Notes: a model not told the origin generated them from the sequence alone. Positions 42,578 to 51,795 are shown, counted from the stretch's first letter. The stretch: DNA of 64,000 nt from Haploplasma axanthum (GCF_900660745.1 NZ_LR215048.1:930001-994000), one strand, 5' to 3'. Numbers and translations are program-made.

Positions 42578-43933
42578 ATGGAAAAAACTAAATTAGTAGG
42601 TACAATGGGACCAGCTTCTGAACCAAAAGATATCTTAAGAGAAATCTTCAAAGCAGGTTTAAATGTTGCTAGAATGAATTTTTCACACGGTGATTATGAA
42701 GAACACGGTGCGAGAATTAAAACAGTTCGTGAATTAAACGAAGAATTAGGAACTAACGTTGCACTTATGTTAGATACAAAAGGACCAGAAATGAGAACTA
42801 ATGAGTTCCAAGATGGTGCTGTAATTATTGAAAAAGGCGATGAAGTAAAAGTTGTTTTCGAACAAGTTTTAGGAACTAAAGAAAAATTCTCAATCAACTA
42901 TCCAGGTTTATATGATGATGTTGAAGTAGGAACTGTTCTTTTAATTGATGATGGTTATTTACAAACAGATGTAATTGCAAAAAATGCAAAAGACCGTTCA
43001 ATTACAATTAAAGCAAGAAATACACATAGAATTAAAAATCGTCGTGGAGTTAACGTTCCAAACACTAAGATTAATATGCCATTCTTATCTGAAAAAGATC
43101 GTAATGATATAATCTTTGGTGCACAAGTTGGTGTTGATTTTATCGCTGCATCATTTGTTCAAACAGCAGAAGATGTTTTATCAATTAAAGCATTATTAAA
43201 AGAACATAAAGCAGAACAAATTCAAGTTATTGCAAAAATTGAAAACCAAGAAGGTGTAGATAATTTAGATGAAATTATCGAAGCTGCAGATGGAATTATG
43301 TATGCACGTGGAGACTTAGGTGTTGAAATATTACCAGAAGACTTACCACACTTACAAAAAGAAGTTGTTGAAAAAACTCGCCAAGCAGGTAAATTAATTA
43401 TCGTTGCAACCCAAATGGTTGAATCAATGCAAAATAACCCGGTTCCAACAAGAGCTGAAGTTTCAGACGTTGCAAACGCTGCATTTGATAGTGCTGACTC
43501 AGTAATGTTAAGTGGTGAAATGGCTGCTGGTAAATATCCTTTAGAAGCAGTTAAAATGATGAAGAGAATTGTTAAAGCAAATGAAAAATATGTTGATTAT
43601 GACAATTTTGTATTCCCATTATATGTAAGTGCTGATGATATTGAAAATGTAGCATTTATGGCAACAATTTCAGCTTCAACACACGATGTTAGAGCAATCG
43701 TAGTTGATAATGCTGAATTAGCAGGTGCAGTTTCTAAATATCGTCCACAAGCATTTGTAATTCCAACAGTTACTCATGATGAAGCAAGAAAATTAAATCT
43801 TCGCTTTGGTGTTTATCCAGTAGTTGGTAAAAAAGATGCTGATGTTAAGAAGAAACTTCAAGCTTTAGACGTTGTTAAAGGTGACAAATACTTAGTTGTT
43901 ACTAACGACAAGGTTGAAATTAAAGTATTTTAA
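42578..43933 (+). CDS. pyk: Pyruvate kinase
   Basis: A 451-residue pyruvate kinase making ATP and pyruvate from phosphoenolpyruvate. Seen: KTKLVGTMGPAS start, ARMNFSHGDYEEH, MLDTKGPEMR, KIENQEGVDNLDEI, the ARGDLGVEILPEDLPHLQK metal/PEP site and VATQMVESM. The C-terminal domain is short and ends KVEIKVF; there is no PEP-utiliser extra domain as in some Bacillus enzymes. RBS AGAAGGAG precedes the start. It lies downstream of pfkA, giving linked lower and upper glycolysis steps. Confidence 0.96.
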   Translation: MEKTKLVGTMGPASEPKDILREIFKAGLNVARMNFSHGDYEEHGARIKTVRELNEELGTNVALMLDTKGPEMRTNEFQDGAVIIEKGDEVKVVFEQVLGTKEKFSINYPGLYDDVEVGTVLLIDDGYLQTDVIAKNAKDRSITIKARNTHRIKNRRGVNVPNTKINMPFLSEKDRNDIIFGAQVGVDFIAASFVQTAEDVLSIKALLKEHKAEQIQVIAKIENQEGVDNLDEIIEAADGIMYARGDLGVEILPEDLPHLQKEVVEKTRQAGKLIIVATQMVESMQNNPVPTRAEVSDVANAAFDSADSVMLSGEMAAGKYPLEAVKMMKRIVKANEKYVDYDNFVFPLYVSADDIENVAFMATISASTHDVRAIVVDNAELAGAVSKYRPQAFVIPTVTHDEARKLNLRFGVYPVVGKKDADVKKKLQALDVVKGDKYLVVTNDKVEIKVF

Positions 43934-43939
43934 TTGAAG

Positions 43940-43968
43940 AGGTGTCTTAATTGACACCTTTTTTTTAA
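43940..43968 (+). terminator. Terminator after pyk
   Basis: Stem aggtgtc/gacacct (43940-43946 with 43953-43959) followed by eight T. Confidence 0.85.
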
Positions 43969-44024
43969 TATTTTTAATGTAAAAAAACTGTATAGATAAA
44001 TTAAAAAACTTGATAGGAGGATTT

Positions 44025-45719
44025 ATGACAACTGAGTCAATTATTATGTTCCTTGGTGGTATTGCCTTATTTATTTTTGGAATAACACTGATGAGCGATT
44101 ATTTAAAAAAAGCTTCAGGAAATAGATTTAAAACAATTATTGATAAAGCTGTTAATACACCACTTAAAGGAATACTTGTTGGAACATTAATAACTGCAAT
44201 AACTAATTCTTCAACAGGGGTTGTTGTTTTAGTAATTGGAATGGTTAGAGCAGGTTTAATGACTTCAGCACAAAGTGTGGGAATTATTATGGGGGCAAAT
44301 ATTGGAACAACGTTTTCTGCTTTTATAATTAGTTTACCAATCGGTAAGTATGCATATGCGATTCTATTTGTTGGTGTTATTTGTTTATTTTTAAAGAATA
44401 AAAAAAGCGTTAATATCGGTGGGATATTAACAGGGATTGGGATGTTGTTCTTAGGACTTAATGTGATGGGTGATGGAATGGAAAAACTTATTTCTCTTCA
44501 TCCAGCAGCGACTGACAGTCTATTTCAAACATTCTCTAAAACTAGTTTTGGAGGAACAATGTCAGGATTTTTATTTGGGACAGTCTTCACAGCAATAATT
44601 CAATCATCTTCAGCAGCAACAGCAATAATTCAAAAATTATACTCATTAAATGATCCAGCAAATGGAATAGTAACTTTATCTCTAAGAGGCGTATTACCAA
44701 TTATTTTAGGTGCTAATTTAGGAACAACTTTAACAGGAATGATTGCAGCAGTTGGTGGAAATGATGAGAGTAAACGAACAGCATGGATTCACGTTGTTTT
44801 TAATCTCTTAGGTGTTGTAGTATTTATGATTGGAATTCATCCATATTATTTAGTAACACAAATGATTGAGAATAAATTCTTATCACCATATTCAATGGCT
44901 ACAATTGCGTATGCACATTTAATTCAAAATATTGTATCAACGGTGCTACTAATGTTCTTTATAAAACAAATTGTTCAATTAACAGAATGGATTGTACCAC
45001 CGAAAAATGATAAGAAAATTGAATTAGTGTTTGATGAAAAACTTATCGAACAATCACCGGGGGTTGCCCTTGATTTTATTCAAAAAGCAATTTTCCAATT
45101 ATCAACTTTAGTTTATGAATATTTTGAAAGTACTAGAAACTATTCATTTACAAAAAACAATAAGCACTTAGAAGAAGCTGATACATATGAAATGATTATT
45201 GATGAATTAGATGCTAAGATTCATAACTATTTAATCAAGATTATTAGACAAGGTGATATGTCACATGAATCTGAAGATTTATCTAAATACTTAGATATAA
45301 CAAAAGATTTAGAACGTATTGGAGACCATTTAACTAATATTACTGAATTCTTTAGTATTAGATACGATAGTAATCATGAACTTTCAATTGAAGGTAAAAA
45401 AGATATGTTAAATCTATATAATTTAGTTGATAAAATGTTTATCAGTGTCAAAACATCAATTGAAAGTGGATATACTTATCTACCCAAAGATGTTTTAGAA
45501 ATTGAAAAAGAAGTTGATATTTTAGAAGAAAACGCTCGTTTAAACTATCTTCAAAGACTTAAAGTTGGTGAATTTGATTTTGCTCAAACATCAAATTTCA
45601 CAGATATCTTATCTGATATTGAAAGAATTGGCGATCATTTAAATAATATTGCATCATCAATTATCGATCCGATGCAAGAAGATGTTAAATATACAGGATT
45701 AAAGAAGAGAGAGGTATAA
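44025..45719 (+). CDS. Na/Pi symporter family protein with PhoU-like domain
   Basis: A 564-residue membrane protein: an inverted-repeat Na/Pi-cotransporter core with two QSSS/NSST-type motifs (TAITNSSTGVVVLVIG near 60 and TAIIQSSSAATAI near 192) and GANIGTT / GANLGTT loops, followed by a C-terminal cytosolic PhoU-like helical domain (about 340-560, with DLERIGDHLTNI and DIERIGDHLNNI). It takes up phosphate or related anions with sodium. ATG 44025 is chosen because AGGAGG ends four bases before it; the TTG at 44010 precedes the ribosome site. The M29 aminopeptidase gene follows three bases later. Confidence 0.92.
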   Translation: MTTESIIMFLGGIALFIFGITLMSDYLKKASGNRFKTIIDKAVNTPLKGILVGTLITAITNSSTGVVVLVIGMVRAGLMTSAQSVGIIMGANIGTTFSAFIISLPIGKYAYAILFVGVICLFLKNKKSVNIGGILTGIGMLFLGLNVMGDGMEKLISLHPAATDSLFQTFSKTSFGGTMSGFLFGTVFTAIIQSSSAATAIIQKLYSLNDPANGIVTLSLRGVLPIILGANLGTTLTGMIAAVGGNDESKRTAWIHVVFNLLGVVVFMIGIHPYYLVTQMIENKFLSPYSMATIAYAHLIQNIVSTVLLMFFIKQIVQLTEWIVPPKNDKKIELVFDEKLIEQSPGVALDFIQKAIFQLSTLVYEYFESTRNYSFTKNNKHLEEADTYEMIIDELDAKIHNYLIKIIRQGDMSHESEDLSKYLDITKDLERIGDHLTNITEFFSIRYDSNHELSIEGKKDMLNLYNLVDKMFISVKTSIESGYTYLPKDVLEIEKEVDILEENARLNYLQRLKVGEFDFAQTSNFTDILSDIERIGDHLNNIASSIIDPMQEDVKYTGLKKREV

Positions 45720-45722
45720 AAA

Positions 45723-46955
45723 ATGTTAGAAAAATTAATTCAAAAATATGCAGAACTAACTGTTAAAATAGGTGTAAATGTTCAAAAGGATCAAATCGTT
45801 GTAATTAGATCTACAACAGAAACAAAAGAATTTGCACGTGCATTAACAAAAGAAGCATATCTTGTTGGTGCTAAAAAGGTTTATGTTCAATGGAGTGATG
45901 ATTATGTTGGTAAATATACATTTGAACATGCAACACTTGAAACATTAAAGGAAGTTGAACAATGGTCAATTGATCAAACTAGATACTTTGTTGATGAAAA
46001 TGCTTGTTTTATTTCAATTACATCACCAATTCCAGGATTAAATGCTGGATTAGATGGTTCTAAAATTCAAGCATCAATGGCAGCACGTCAAAAAGCAATT
46101 CCTTTTTATCAAGCACACATGATGGCTAATAAAACACAATGGGTTGTAGTTGGAGCACCTAACCAAATTTGGGCGGAAAAAGTTTTCCCTGAACTAAAAG
46201 GTGAAAAAGCAGTTGAAGCATTATGGACTGCAATCCTAAATTCAGCTAGAGTGTATGAAAATAATAATCCGATTGCTGACTGGGAAAAACATAATAAAAT
46301 GTTAAGAGATCACAATAAAATATTAAATGATTTAAACTTTAAACATTTACACTTTACGAATGAATTAGGTACAGATTTAATTGTTGAATTAGTTCCAAAT
46401 CATATTTGGGCAGGTGGTGCAGAAACATCAGGTAAAGGTGTTATCTTTAATCCTAATATACCAACTGAAGAAAGTTTCACAATGCCAAACAAAAAGGGAA
46501 CAAGAGGTAAAGTGTTTGCTACTAAACCATTAAACTACCAAGGCAAGTTAATTGAAGACTTCTGGTTAGAATTCAAAGATGGAAAAGTTGTTGCTTTTGA
46601 AGCTAAAAAAGAAAATGATGCTTTAAAACAATTAGTGAATGCCGATGAAGGAAGTTCATATATTGGAGAGATTGCTTTAATCAGTTTTGATTCACCAATT
46701 TCGAATACAAATATTTTATTCTATAATACTTTATATGATGAAAATGCATCATGTCATATGGCACTTGGTAGAGCATATGCAATGAATGTTAAGGGTGGAA
46801 CTACAATGACACAAGAAGAATTAGATAAAGCTGGTGCTAATAATTCAATTGTTCACTGTGACTTTATGTTTGGATCAAAAGATTTAAAAATCGTTGGTTT
46901 AACACAAGACAATAAAGAAGTTCTAGTATTTGAAAATGGTAATTTTGTGATTTAA
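45723..46955 (+). CDS. M29 family aminopeptidase (PepS/AmpS type)
   Basis: A 410-residue cytosolic metallo-aminopeptidase. Features of M29: N-terminal LIQKYAELTVKIGVNVQKDQ, the glutamate-containing GAETSGKGVIFNPNIPTEE, the FDSPISNTNILFYNTLYDENASCHMALGRAY block and HCDFMFGSKDL, which together supply the metal ligands (E, H, D). RBS AGAGAGG lies at the end of the upstream gene, so it is cotranscribed with the Na/Pi carrier. It releases N-terminal residues from peptides. Confidence 0.92.
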   Translation: MLEKLIQKYAELTVKIGVNVQKDQIVVIRSTTETKEFARALTKEAYLVGAKKVYVQWSDDYVGKYTFEHATLETLKEVEQWSIDQTRYFVDENACFISITSPIPGLNAGLDGSKIQASMAARQKAIPFYQAHMMANKTQWVVVGAPNQIWAEKVFPELKGEKAVEALWTAILNSARVYENNNPIADWEKHNKMLRDHNKILNDLNFKHLHFTNELGTDLIVELVPNHIWAGGAETSGKGVIFNPNIPTEESFTMPNKKGTRGKVFATKPLNYQGKLIEDFWLEFKDGKVVAFEAKKENDALKQLVNADEGSSYIGEIALISFDSPISNTNILFYNTLYDENASCHMALGRAYAMNVKGGTTMTQEELDKAGANNSIVHCDFMFGSKDLKIVGLTQDNKEVLVFENGNFVI

Positions 46956-46964
46956 TATTAATGG

Positions 46965-46997
46965 AGCTTTAGAAATTTCTAAAGCTTTTTCTTTTTT
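46965..46997 (+). terminator. Terminator after the M29 aminopeptidase
   Basis: 22-base perfect palindrome (agctttagaaa 46965-46975 and its complement 46976-46986) followed by a T-rich run. Confidence 0.8.
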
Positions 46998-47019
46998 TAT
47001 AATATCAAAAGCATATAAT

Positions 47020-47055
47020 TTGATTTTTTAATCTATTGTAACTATAATTGTTACA
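47020..47055 (+). promoter_or_regulatory. Promoter with palindromic operator enclosing the -10 box (Rrf2 operon)
   Basis: TTGATT (47020-47025), 17-base spacer, TATAAT (47043-47048). The inverted repeat TGTAAC-N7-GTTACA (47037-47055) is centred exactly on the -10 box. A repressor bound here would occlude RNA polymerase, and the Rrf2-type regulator encoded next is the obvious candidate for autoregulation. Confidence 0.75.
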
Positions 47056-47070
47056 TAAGGAGTTGGTATC

Positions 47071-47487
47071 TTGCAAGTAAATCAAAATTTTGGAGTTGCT
47101 ATCCATCTATTATCGTGTTTATCAGAACCGACTGGAGAATATAAGACATCAGCATATTTAGCTGAAAGTGTTAATACTAATCCGGTAGTTGTAAGAAGAA
47201 TTTTAAAAGTTCTTGAAAATAATGGATTAGTTGAAACTAAAAAAGGAAAATTTGGCTCTAGGTTAAGTAAAGACCCACAACAAATAACGTTTTATGATGT
47301 TTATAAGACTTTTTTTGATGGGAATATCTTACAACCAAGTCATCATCCTAATAAAGCTTGTCCAGTAGGCAACAAAATAACAGGACTAATATCAAACGTT
47401 CTTAGTGATGCAACAACAAAGTTTGAAAATACTTTAAAAGAATACACAATTGCCAATATGAAAAAAGAAATCGAAAAGGGAGAATAA
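47071..47487 (+). CDS. Rrf2 family transcriptional regulator (YwnA-like)
   Basis: A 138-residue Rrf2 winged-helix regulator. The N-terminal wHTH runs FGVAIHLLSCL...TSAYLAESVNTNPVVVRRILKVLENNGLVETKKG. The C-terminal part has a single cysteine (C114 in NKACPVGN) after a HH pair, not the three-cysteine iron-sulfur site of IscR or NsrR, so a thiol or ligand sensor is more likely. The start is TTG 47071, with AAGGAG eight bases upstream and a leader of only about 15 bases. It is followed four bases later by an FMN reductase gene. Confidence 0.88.
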   Translation: MQVNQNFGVAIHLLSCLSEPTGEYKTSAYLAESVNTNPVVVRRILKVLENNGLVETKKGKFGSRLSKDPQQITFYDVYKTFFDGNILQPSHHPNKACPVGNKITGLISNVLSDATTKFENTLKEYTIANMKKEIEKGE

Positions 47488-47491
47488 AGAA

Positions 47492-48034
47492 ATGAAAATA
47501 GGAATTATCACTACTACAGTAAGAGAAGGAAGACAATCATTAAATGTTGCTAATTGGGTGAAAAAATTAGCTGATGAAAGAAAAGATGGAGTAAACTACG
47601 AAATAGTTGATTTAAAAGATTTTAATTTACCAATCTTTGGAGCTGCAGCTACTGCAGAACAAGGTAAGGCTATCGAAGCATGGGGAAATAAGATTAATGA
47701 ACTTGATGGATTTATCTTTGTAACTGCTGAATATAATCATTCATTTAGTGGAGTATTAAAAAATGCATTAGATTTCTTAAAACCACAATTTGCTAATAAA
47801 GCTGCTGCATTAATCGGTTATGGTGGTGTTGGAGCTGCAAGAGCAATTGAACAATTAAGATTAGTATTAGCTGAATTAAGTGTTGCAACTACTCAAAGAA
47901 ATGTTAACTTATTATTAGCAGCTGATTTCATTAACTTTAGTGAATTCAATCCACAAAGTTATCAATTACCAAGTGTTACTGAATTATTAGATCAAGTAAC
48001 TGCATGGTCAAAAGCTTTAAAAACAATTAGATAA
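47492..48034 (+). CDS. NADPH-dependent FMN reductase family protein
   Basis: A 180-residue flavodoxin-fold reductase. FMN-binding loop T-T-V-R-E-G-R-Q-S (8-16) and TAEYNHSFSGVLKNALDFL (about 71-89) are typical of the FMN_red family (azoreductase/chromate or quinone reductases). It starts four bases after the Rrf2 regulator, forming a two-gene operon. A regulator-reductase pair suggests induction by electrophiles or redox stress (inference). RBS AAAGGGAG. Confidence 0.9.
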   Translation: MKIGIITTTVREGRQSLNVANWVKKLADERKDGVNYEIVDLKDFNLPIFGAAATAEQGKAIEAWGNKINELDGFIFVTAEYNHSFSGVLKNALDFLKPQFANKAAALIGYGGVGAARAIEQLRLVLAELSVATTQRNVNLLLAADFINFSEFNPQSYQLPSVTELLDQVTAWSKALKTIR

Positions 48035-48044
48035 TTAAAATAAA

Positions 48045-48078
48045 AAATCCTTAGGCTGATAAACCTAGGGATTTCTTT
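48045..48078. terminator. Bidirectional terminator between convergent operons
   Basis: Stem aaatccttagg/cctagggattt (48045-48055 with 48064-48074, one G-T pair), with A-run before and T-rich sequence after, serving both the Rrf2 operon and the minus-strand operon ending at 48077. Confidence 0.72.
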
Positions 48079-49030
48079 ATTTTATATGCATTGTCCAATT
48101 CTCTAGTGAATCTATTTTCATAACAACACTTGAACTATTACCATTTATAATACAGATATTCATGTTGTTATCTACATAATAAATTTTCTTATTAATAGTT
48201 TCAAAATATCCTTGTTTAACATACTCTTCATTAGCTAAATATTTATAGTGTTTTTCAGTTGTTTTAGTTACGTTACCATTTTCTGTTTCATAGATTTTTT
48301 GTTTGAAAATAATTCTTCCGCTAGAATCAACTACTAAGGATACATAATTATCATCAAATGCAGATTTAATGATTCCTCCATAATCAAAGAATTCAATACT
48401 AATATATAGGTAATTATTTTTGTGTGCAATATCACCAGTTATTAAAACATCAATATTTGGATAATCTTTATGAATAAGTTTAAAACTAAAACTATTATTA
48501 ACAAAATAGATTGAATCCAAAATAATAAAATTACCATATAAATCATGTTTTTGAATATCTATAACTTCACCAGTTTTTTTATCTATGAATACTGCAAAAT
48601 CACTCATGTTATAATTATAAGTTCTAAGAACTCTAAATAAGTTGTTAGTGATTTTTTTTGTTTTATCAGTTGAAAAAATTACGAAGTAGTAGTCTTCAAA
48701 GTCGTTTAAATATATAGGTGAAAAAGAAAAATTCTTATTTTCTTTTTCAAATACTAAATACTTTACTGGTATTTTTGAATTGCTATGAATAAGTTTAGAG
48801 TCTTTAAGCTCAATTGATAATCTATCTTCCTCAATTAAATCGATATTTGTAACTTGATCATAAGAAGGTCTTGATGAAATGGTAACTATTACAAAGTTCA
48901 AAGCAATAATAAGTATAAGAGATATTGATAGCATAAGTTTTGTTTTTAACTTTTTAGGTATAAGTATTATCATAAAGATTATAATAACTAAGATTATGTA
49001 TTTAAGTATAAAGTTATTAAATATGTACAT
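48077..49030 (-). CDS. Membrane-anchored protein of unknown function
   Basis: A 317-residue protein with two N-terminal membrane segments (about 5-25 and 32-52) and a long outside domain rich in beta-type sequence with repeated D-x-K-T-G-E-V-I-type turns, as in proteins with repeated surface blades. No family was recognised. It is the last gene of a four-gene minus-strand operon (50500 to 48077) with an XRE regulator and a DUF2975-like membrane protein; it starts two bases after the regulator stop. Confidence 0.6.
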   Translation of the reverse strand: MYIFNNFILKYIILVIIIFMIILIPKKLKTKLMLSISLILIIALNFVIVTISSRPSYDQVTNIDLIEEDRLSIELKDSKLIHSNSKIPVKYLVFEKENKNFSFSPIYLNDFEDYYFVIFSTDKTKKITNNLFRVLRTYNYNMSDFAVFIDKKTGEVIDIQKHDLYGNFIILDSIYFVNNSFSFKLIHKDYPNIDVLITGDIAHKNNYLYISIEFFDYGGIIKSAFDDNYVSLVVDSSGRIIFKQKIYETENGNVTKTTEKHYKYLANEEYVKQGYFETINKKIYYVDNNMNICIINGNSSSVVMKIDSLENWTMHIK

Positions 49031-49032
49031 TT

Positions 49033-49239
49033 TTAATTATCTCCTTCATATTTTATAATGTCACCAGGTGTTACATTTAATACTTCACAAATCTTTTCTA
49101 ATGTTTGGAATCTAATTGCTTTTGCTTTGCCACTTCGTAATATTGATAAATTTGCTTCAGTAATATCAATGATTTCAGCAAGATCTTTTGATGTCATATT
49201 CTTTTCTTTTAGTATCTTATCTAAATCAATTTTTATCAT
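49033..49239 (-). CDS. XRE family HTH regulator (YozG-like)
   Basis: A 68-residue stand-alone Cro/CI-type helix-turn-helix protein. Helices 2-3 read MTSKDLAEIIDITEANLSILRSGKAKAIRF, and the tail LEKICEVLNVTPGDIIKYE is typical of the YozG subgroup. It overlaps the upstream DUF2975-like gene by four bases. Such pairs (membrane protein plus XRE) are widespread in Bacillota; function uncertain. It may act on the inverted repeat at 50526-50552 before the operon (inference). Confidence 0.9.
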   Translation of the reverse strand: MIKIDLDKILKEKNMTSKDLAEIIDITEANLSILRSGKAKAIRFQTLEKICEVLNVTPGDIIKYEGDN

Positions 49240-49787
49240 ATTGTTAATTTGTTTTCTCTATCAATTTCAATTGCTTTTTTTAATATGAAATCGATAATTA
49301 AAAGTATGACTCCAATAGTAATGTATATAAAAATAGTTAAGTTGGTTTGTATAGAGAATGTATCAGTATATCTACTCATGAAAAGAACAATATTTAATAA
49401 TAAACCAGTTACTATCTCGGTAATTGCAAGATATAAGAAATTCGTACCAATTTTTCTTATTTCTACTGCATTTTGATCATCAAAAATAATCTCATTCTTT
49501 AGATTTTTTAGTAATTTTTTTGATGAACTAAATATTATAATAAAATAGATTGTTGAAATTACTGCATTTGCAATATAAATAAAAACAAAGTAATCAGTAT
49601 TGCTAATAGAGTAGATTGTATATGCTGAATAAATAAAAATTAGAAGTGATAGAATAATGATTATATATTTCTCTAAAAAAGAAATAGTTTTTTTAAAGTT
49701 ACTATGTTTAATTATATACAGCAATTTGAATGTTAACACTGAAATTAATAATAGTGCAATAATGAATAAGATTAAGATGATAAGCAT
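49236..49787 (-). CDS. DUF2975-like four-helix membrane protein
   Basis: A 183-residue membrane protein with four segments (about 2-25, 43-62, 70-90, 118-138 and a last one near 150-170), a short cytosolic loop around EIIFDDQNAVEIRKIG, and a charged C-terminus. The pattern and the adjoining XRE gene fit DUF2975, in which the membrane protein is thought to modulate its partner regulator. Its stop overlaps the regulator start; its start abuts the preceding gene. Confidence 0.7.
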   Translation of the reverse strand: MLIILILFIIALLLISVLTFKLLYIIKHSNFKKTISFLEKYIIIILSLLIFIYSAYTIYSISNTDYFVFIYIANAVISTIYFIIIFSSSKKLLKNLKNEIIFDDQNAVEIRKIGTNFLYLAITEIVTGLLLNIVLFMSRYTDTFSIQTNLTIFIYITIGVILLIIDFILKKAIEIDRENKLTI

Positions 49788-50500
49788 TAGATGTTCTCCT
49801 TTATATTAAAAAATGATAGTGTTTTTGAATAATATGTTTTAGTGTATTTATTGGAAAAAATGTTAAAACCTAATTTTGGAATACTAGGAATCTTTTTTTC
49901 TTCACGAATATGAATGTCAATTACATAATTTGTGATATCAGTTATATCAATTGTGAAATGGAAGAATCCGGTTTGTTTTGCTCTTTTTAAATTTTTTAAA
50001 TTGATATTTGGAACAACGAGATCGTTACTATGATTATTGTAAGCAAAAGTCTTATCATCATATTCTAAAAAGGTTTGTTTTTGGTAAAAACTTGCATTCA
50101 TACTGTTTTTGTAAAAGTGTAAGTCAATTGATTCATTCATTCTAACATCTTTTTCATAGACTACGAAAATAGTTAAGAATGTATTTTTTTTAAAAATAAA
50201 ACCAGATACTTTTGATTTCATTTGATCAAAGTTATACTTATAAGTATTACTGTAATGACTATAAGGTTCAATCTCAAAACCATCTTGAAATTTACCTAGA
50301 TATGTTAAGTTACTTTCAATTATAGTTTCTTTAAGAGCGTAGGGAATAGAATCTGTAATCCCAATCTCTTTAATTGCGGTATCATAATTGGTATTTACTT
50401 TAATTTCTTCAAATAAATTTTTATCTAGTGGTTTATTATTTGTTAAAAAAGTTAAGATTATTGCAAGTATCCAAATAGTAATTATAATATATTTTTTCAT
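49787..50500 (-). CDS. Signal-anchored protein of unknown function
   Basis: A 237-residue protein with an N-terminal hydrophobic segment (MKKYIIITIWILAIILTFL) serving as signal or anchor, and an extracytoplasmic domain with beta pattern. No cysteine lipobox. First gene of the four-gene operon; AGGAGGG precedes the start. The overlap with the DUF2975-like gene implies coupling. No family recognised. Confidence 0.6.
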   Translation of the reverse strand: MKKYIIITIWILAIILTFLTNNKPLDKNLFEEIKVNTNYDTAIKEIGITDSIPYALKETIIESNLTYLGKFQDGFEIEPYSHYSNTYKYNFDQMKSKVSGFIFKKNTFLTIFVVYEKDVRMNESIDLHFYKNSMNASFYQKQTFLEYDDKTFAYNNHSNDLVVPNINLKNLKRAKQTGFFHFTIDITDITNYVIDIHIREEKKIPSIPKLGFNIFSNKYTKTYYSKTLSFFNIKENI

Positions 50501-50525
50501 TTTACCCTCCTGAATTATTGTTTAA

Positions 50526-50552
50526 CGATAATAGTTTACCATAAAATTATCG
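50526..50552 (-). promoter_or_regulatory. Inverted repeat before the XRE/DUF2975 operon
   Basis: cgataat-N13-attatcg (7-bp arms, 50526-50532 and 50546-50552) about 26 bases before the first gene, in promoter position. A candidate operator for the operon's own XRE protein. Confidence 0.45.
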
Positions 50553-50569
50553 AAAAACAATAATAATAG

Positions 50570-50603
50570 TAAAAAGAAATTAAAAAAGTGCCGAAGCACT
50601 TTT
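50570..50603 (-). terminator. Terminator of the M28 peptidase gene
   Basis: Minus-strand stem AAAAGTGC-TTCG-GCACTTTT (50584-50603) with T-rich tail. The stem overlaps the stop codon. Confidence 0.78.
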
Positions 50604-51795
50604 AGTCATTGTCTTTAATAAATGTAATGTATAAGTTAAGAGTATCAGTAACAACTTGTTTATTAACGTTTGATGTTACATCATTAGGAGTATGATACAG
50701 CGGACTTCTATTACTATTAGTCCATGGCATTCCAATTAAGGTTGTAGCACTAATACCTGCTTTACCAAATTCTGCTGCATCAGTTCCACCAGTAAGTAAT
50801 GCTTGTTTTTGAGTTTTAATTTTTAAGTTTAACTTATCAGCTGTTTTCAATAAACTAGAGATTAATTTATCATCAAGTTTAACAGTATCATTTAAGTCAC
50901 TTGTTAAGAAGAATAACTCTTTTTCATCATATAAACAATCAGCATTAAGTACATATGTTTTAGTTTCAGTTAACATTTTCTTGTTTTTCTTAACAAAAGC
51001 ACGAGCACCTCTTAGACCTTCCTCTTCAGCGTCAAAGCTTGCAAAGATTATTCTAGTGTTCTTAAGTCCATTGCCATTCTTTTTTTCATTAAAGAAATAT
51101 TCACCAATCTTAAAAGCTACGTTAGTAGCAATCAAATTATCACCGGCACCTGGTGTTGCATGTTTTTTAGAAACAAAGAACCACATTTGCAGTACTAATA
51201 ATAATCCGGCACTTAAAACAATATTAAGTATAAAGTTAAAAGTCTCAATCTTTAAAAAATAAGCAACCAATGTTGTAACAAACATTAGTATAACAAGACC
51301 AATTGATCCAGTAGTTCTTAGATTATAAAGATTTGGTTGATGAATAAAGAAGTTAAAAACTGGAGCACTATCATGATGACCACTAATGATAACTTGTTGT
51401 TTTACTTCACCTTTAGGTTCAATAATTCCATGAACATTGTGAGCTTTTCTTTTTGGAAAAAGAAAATCAATCATTGGTAAATAAAATATAAATTGAACGA
51501 TTAATATAATGACACTAAGTAGTGATAGAATTGCTGCATATAAGTAAAGGTTAAACCAAATAAGGACTACCCCAGCGGTAAAATTAATAACTAAGATGTT
51601 AATCCAACCGAAGAAGGCACCTTTATTAATATTGAATTCTTCAATGTGTGATTTATCACTAAATTTTTTAGCTTTATCATGTAAAAATAAAGCAGCTTTT
51701 TCATCACTTTTTGTTCCTGCTAACCTTGGACCAAACTCATTTATGATCTCATCAGTTTCTTTAAATACTTCGTTTGTTAATTTTTCTAAATTCAT
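50602..51795 (-). CDS. M28 family zinc peptidase with membrane segments
   Basis: A 397-residue M28 aminopeptidase-type protein. Metal-site motifs in order: SGHHDSAP (H and D), GAGDN, DAEEEGLRGA (general base and ligand), LNADC (D) and YHTPND (H). Two pairs of membrane helices are inserted between the N-terminal part and the core (about 60-105 and 170-215), so it is an integral membrane enzyme. The start at 51795 (MNLEKLTNEVF) is chosen over upstream in-frame codons because the conserved N-terminus begins there; the ribosome site is weak. Monocistronic. Confidence 0.85.
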   Translation of the reverse strand: MNLEKLTNEVFKETDEIINEFGPRLAGTKSDEKAALFLHDKAKKFSDKSHIEEFNINKGAFFGWINILVINFTAGVVLIWFNLYLYAAILSLLSVIILIVQFIFYLPMIDFLFPKRKAHNVHGIIEPKGEVKQQVIISGHHDSAPVFNFFIHQPNLYNLRTTGSIGLVILMFVTTLVAYFLKIETFNFILNIVLSAGLLLVLQMWFFVSKKHATPGAGDNLIATNVAFKIGEYFFNEKKNGNGLKNTRIIFASFDAEEEGLRGARAFVKKNKKMLTETKTYVLNADCLYDEKELFFLTSDLNDTVKLDDKLISSLLKTADKLNLKIKTQKQALLTGGTDAAEFGKAGISATTLIGMPWTNSNRSPLYHTPNDVTSNVNKQVVTDTLNLYITFIKDND

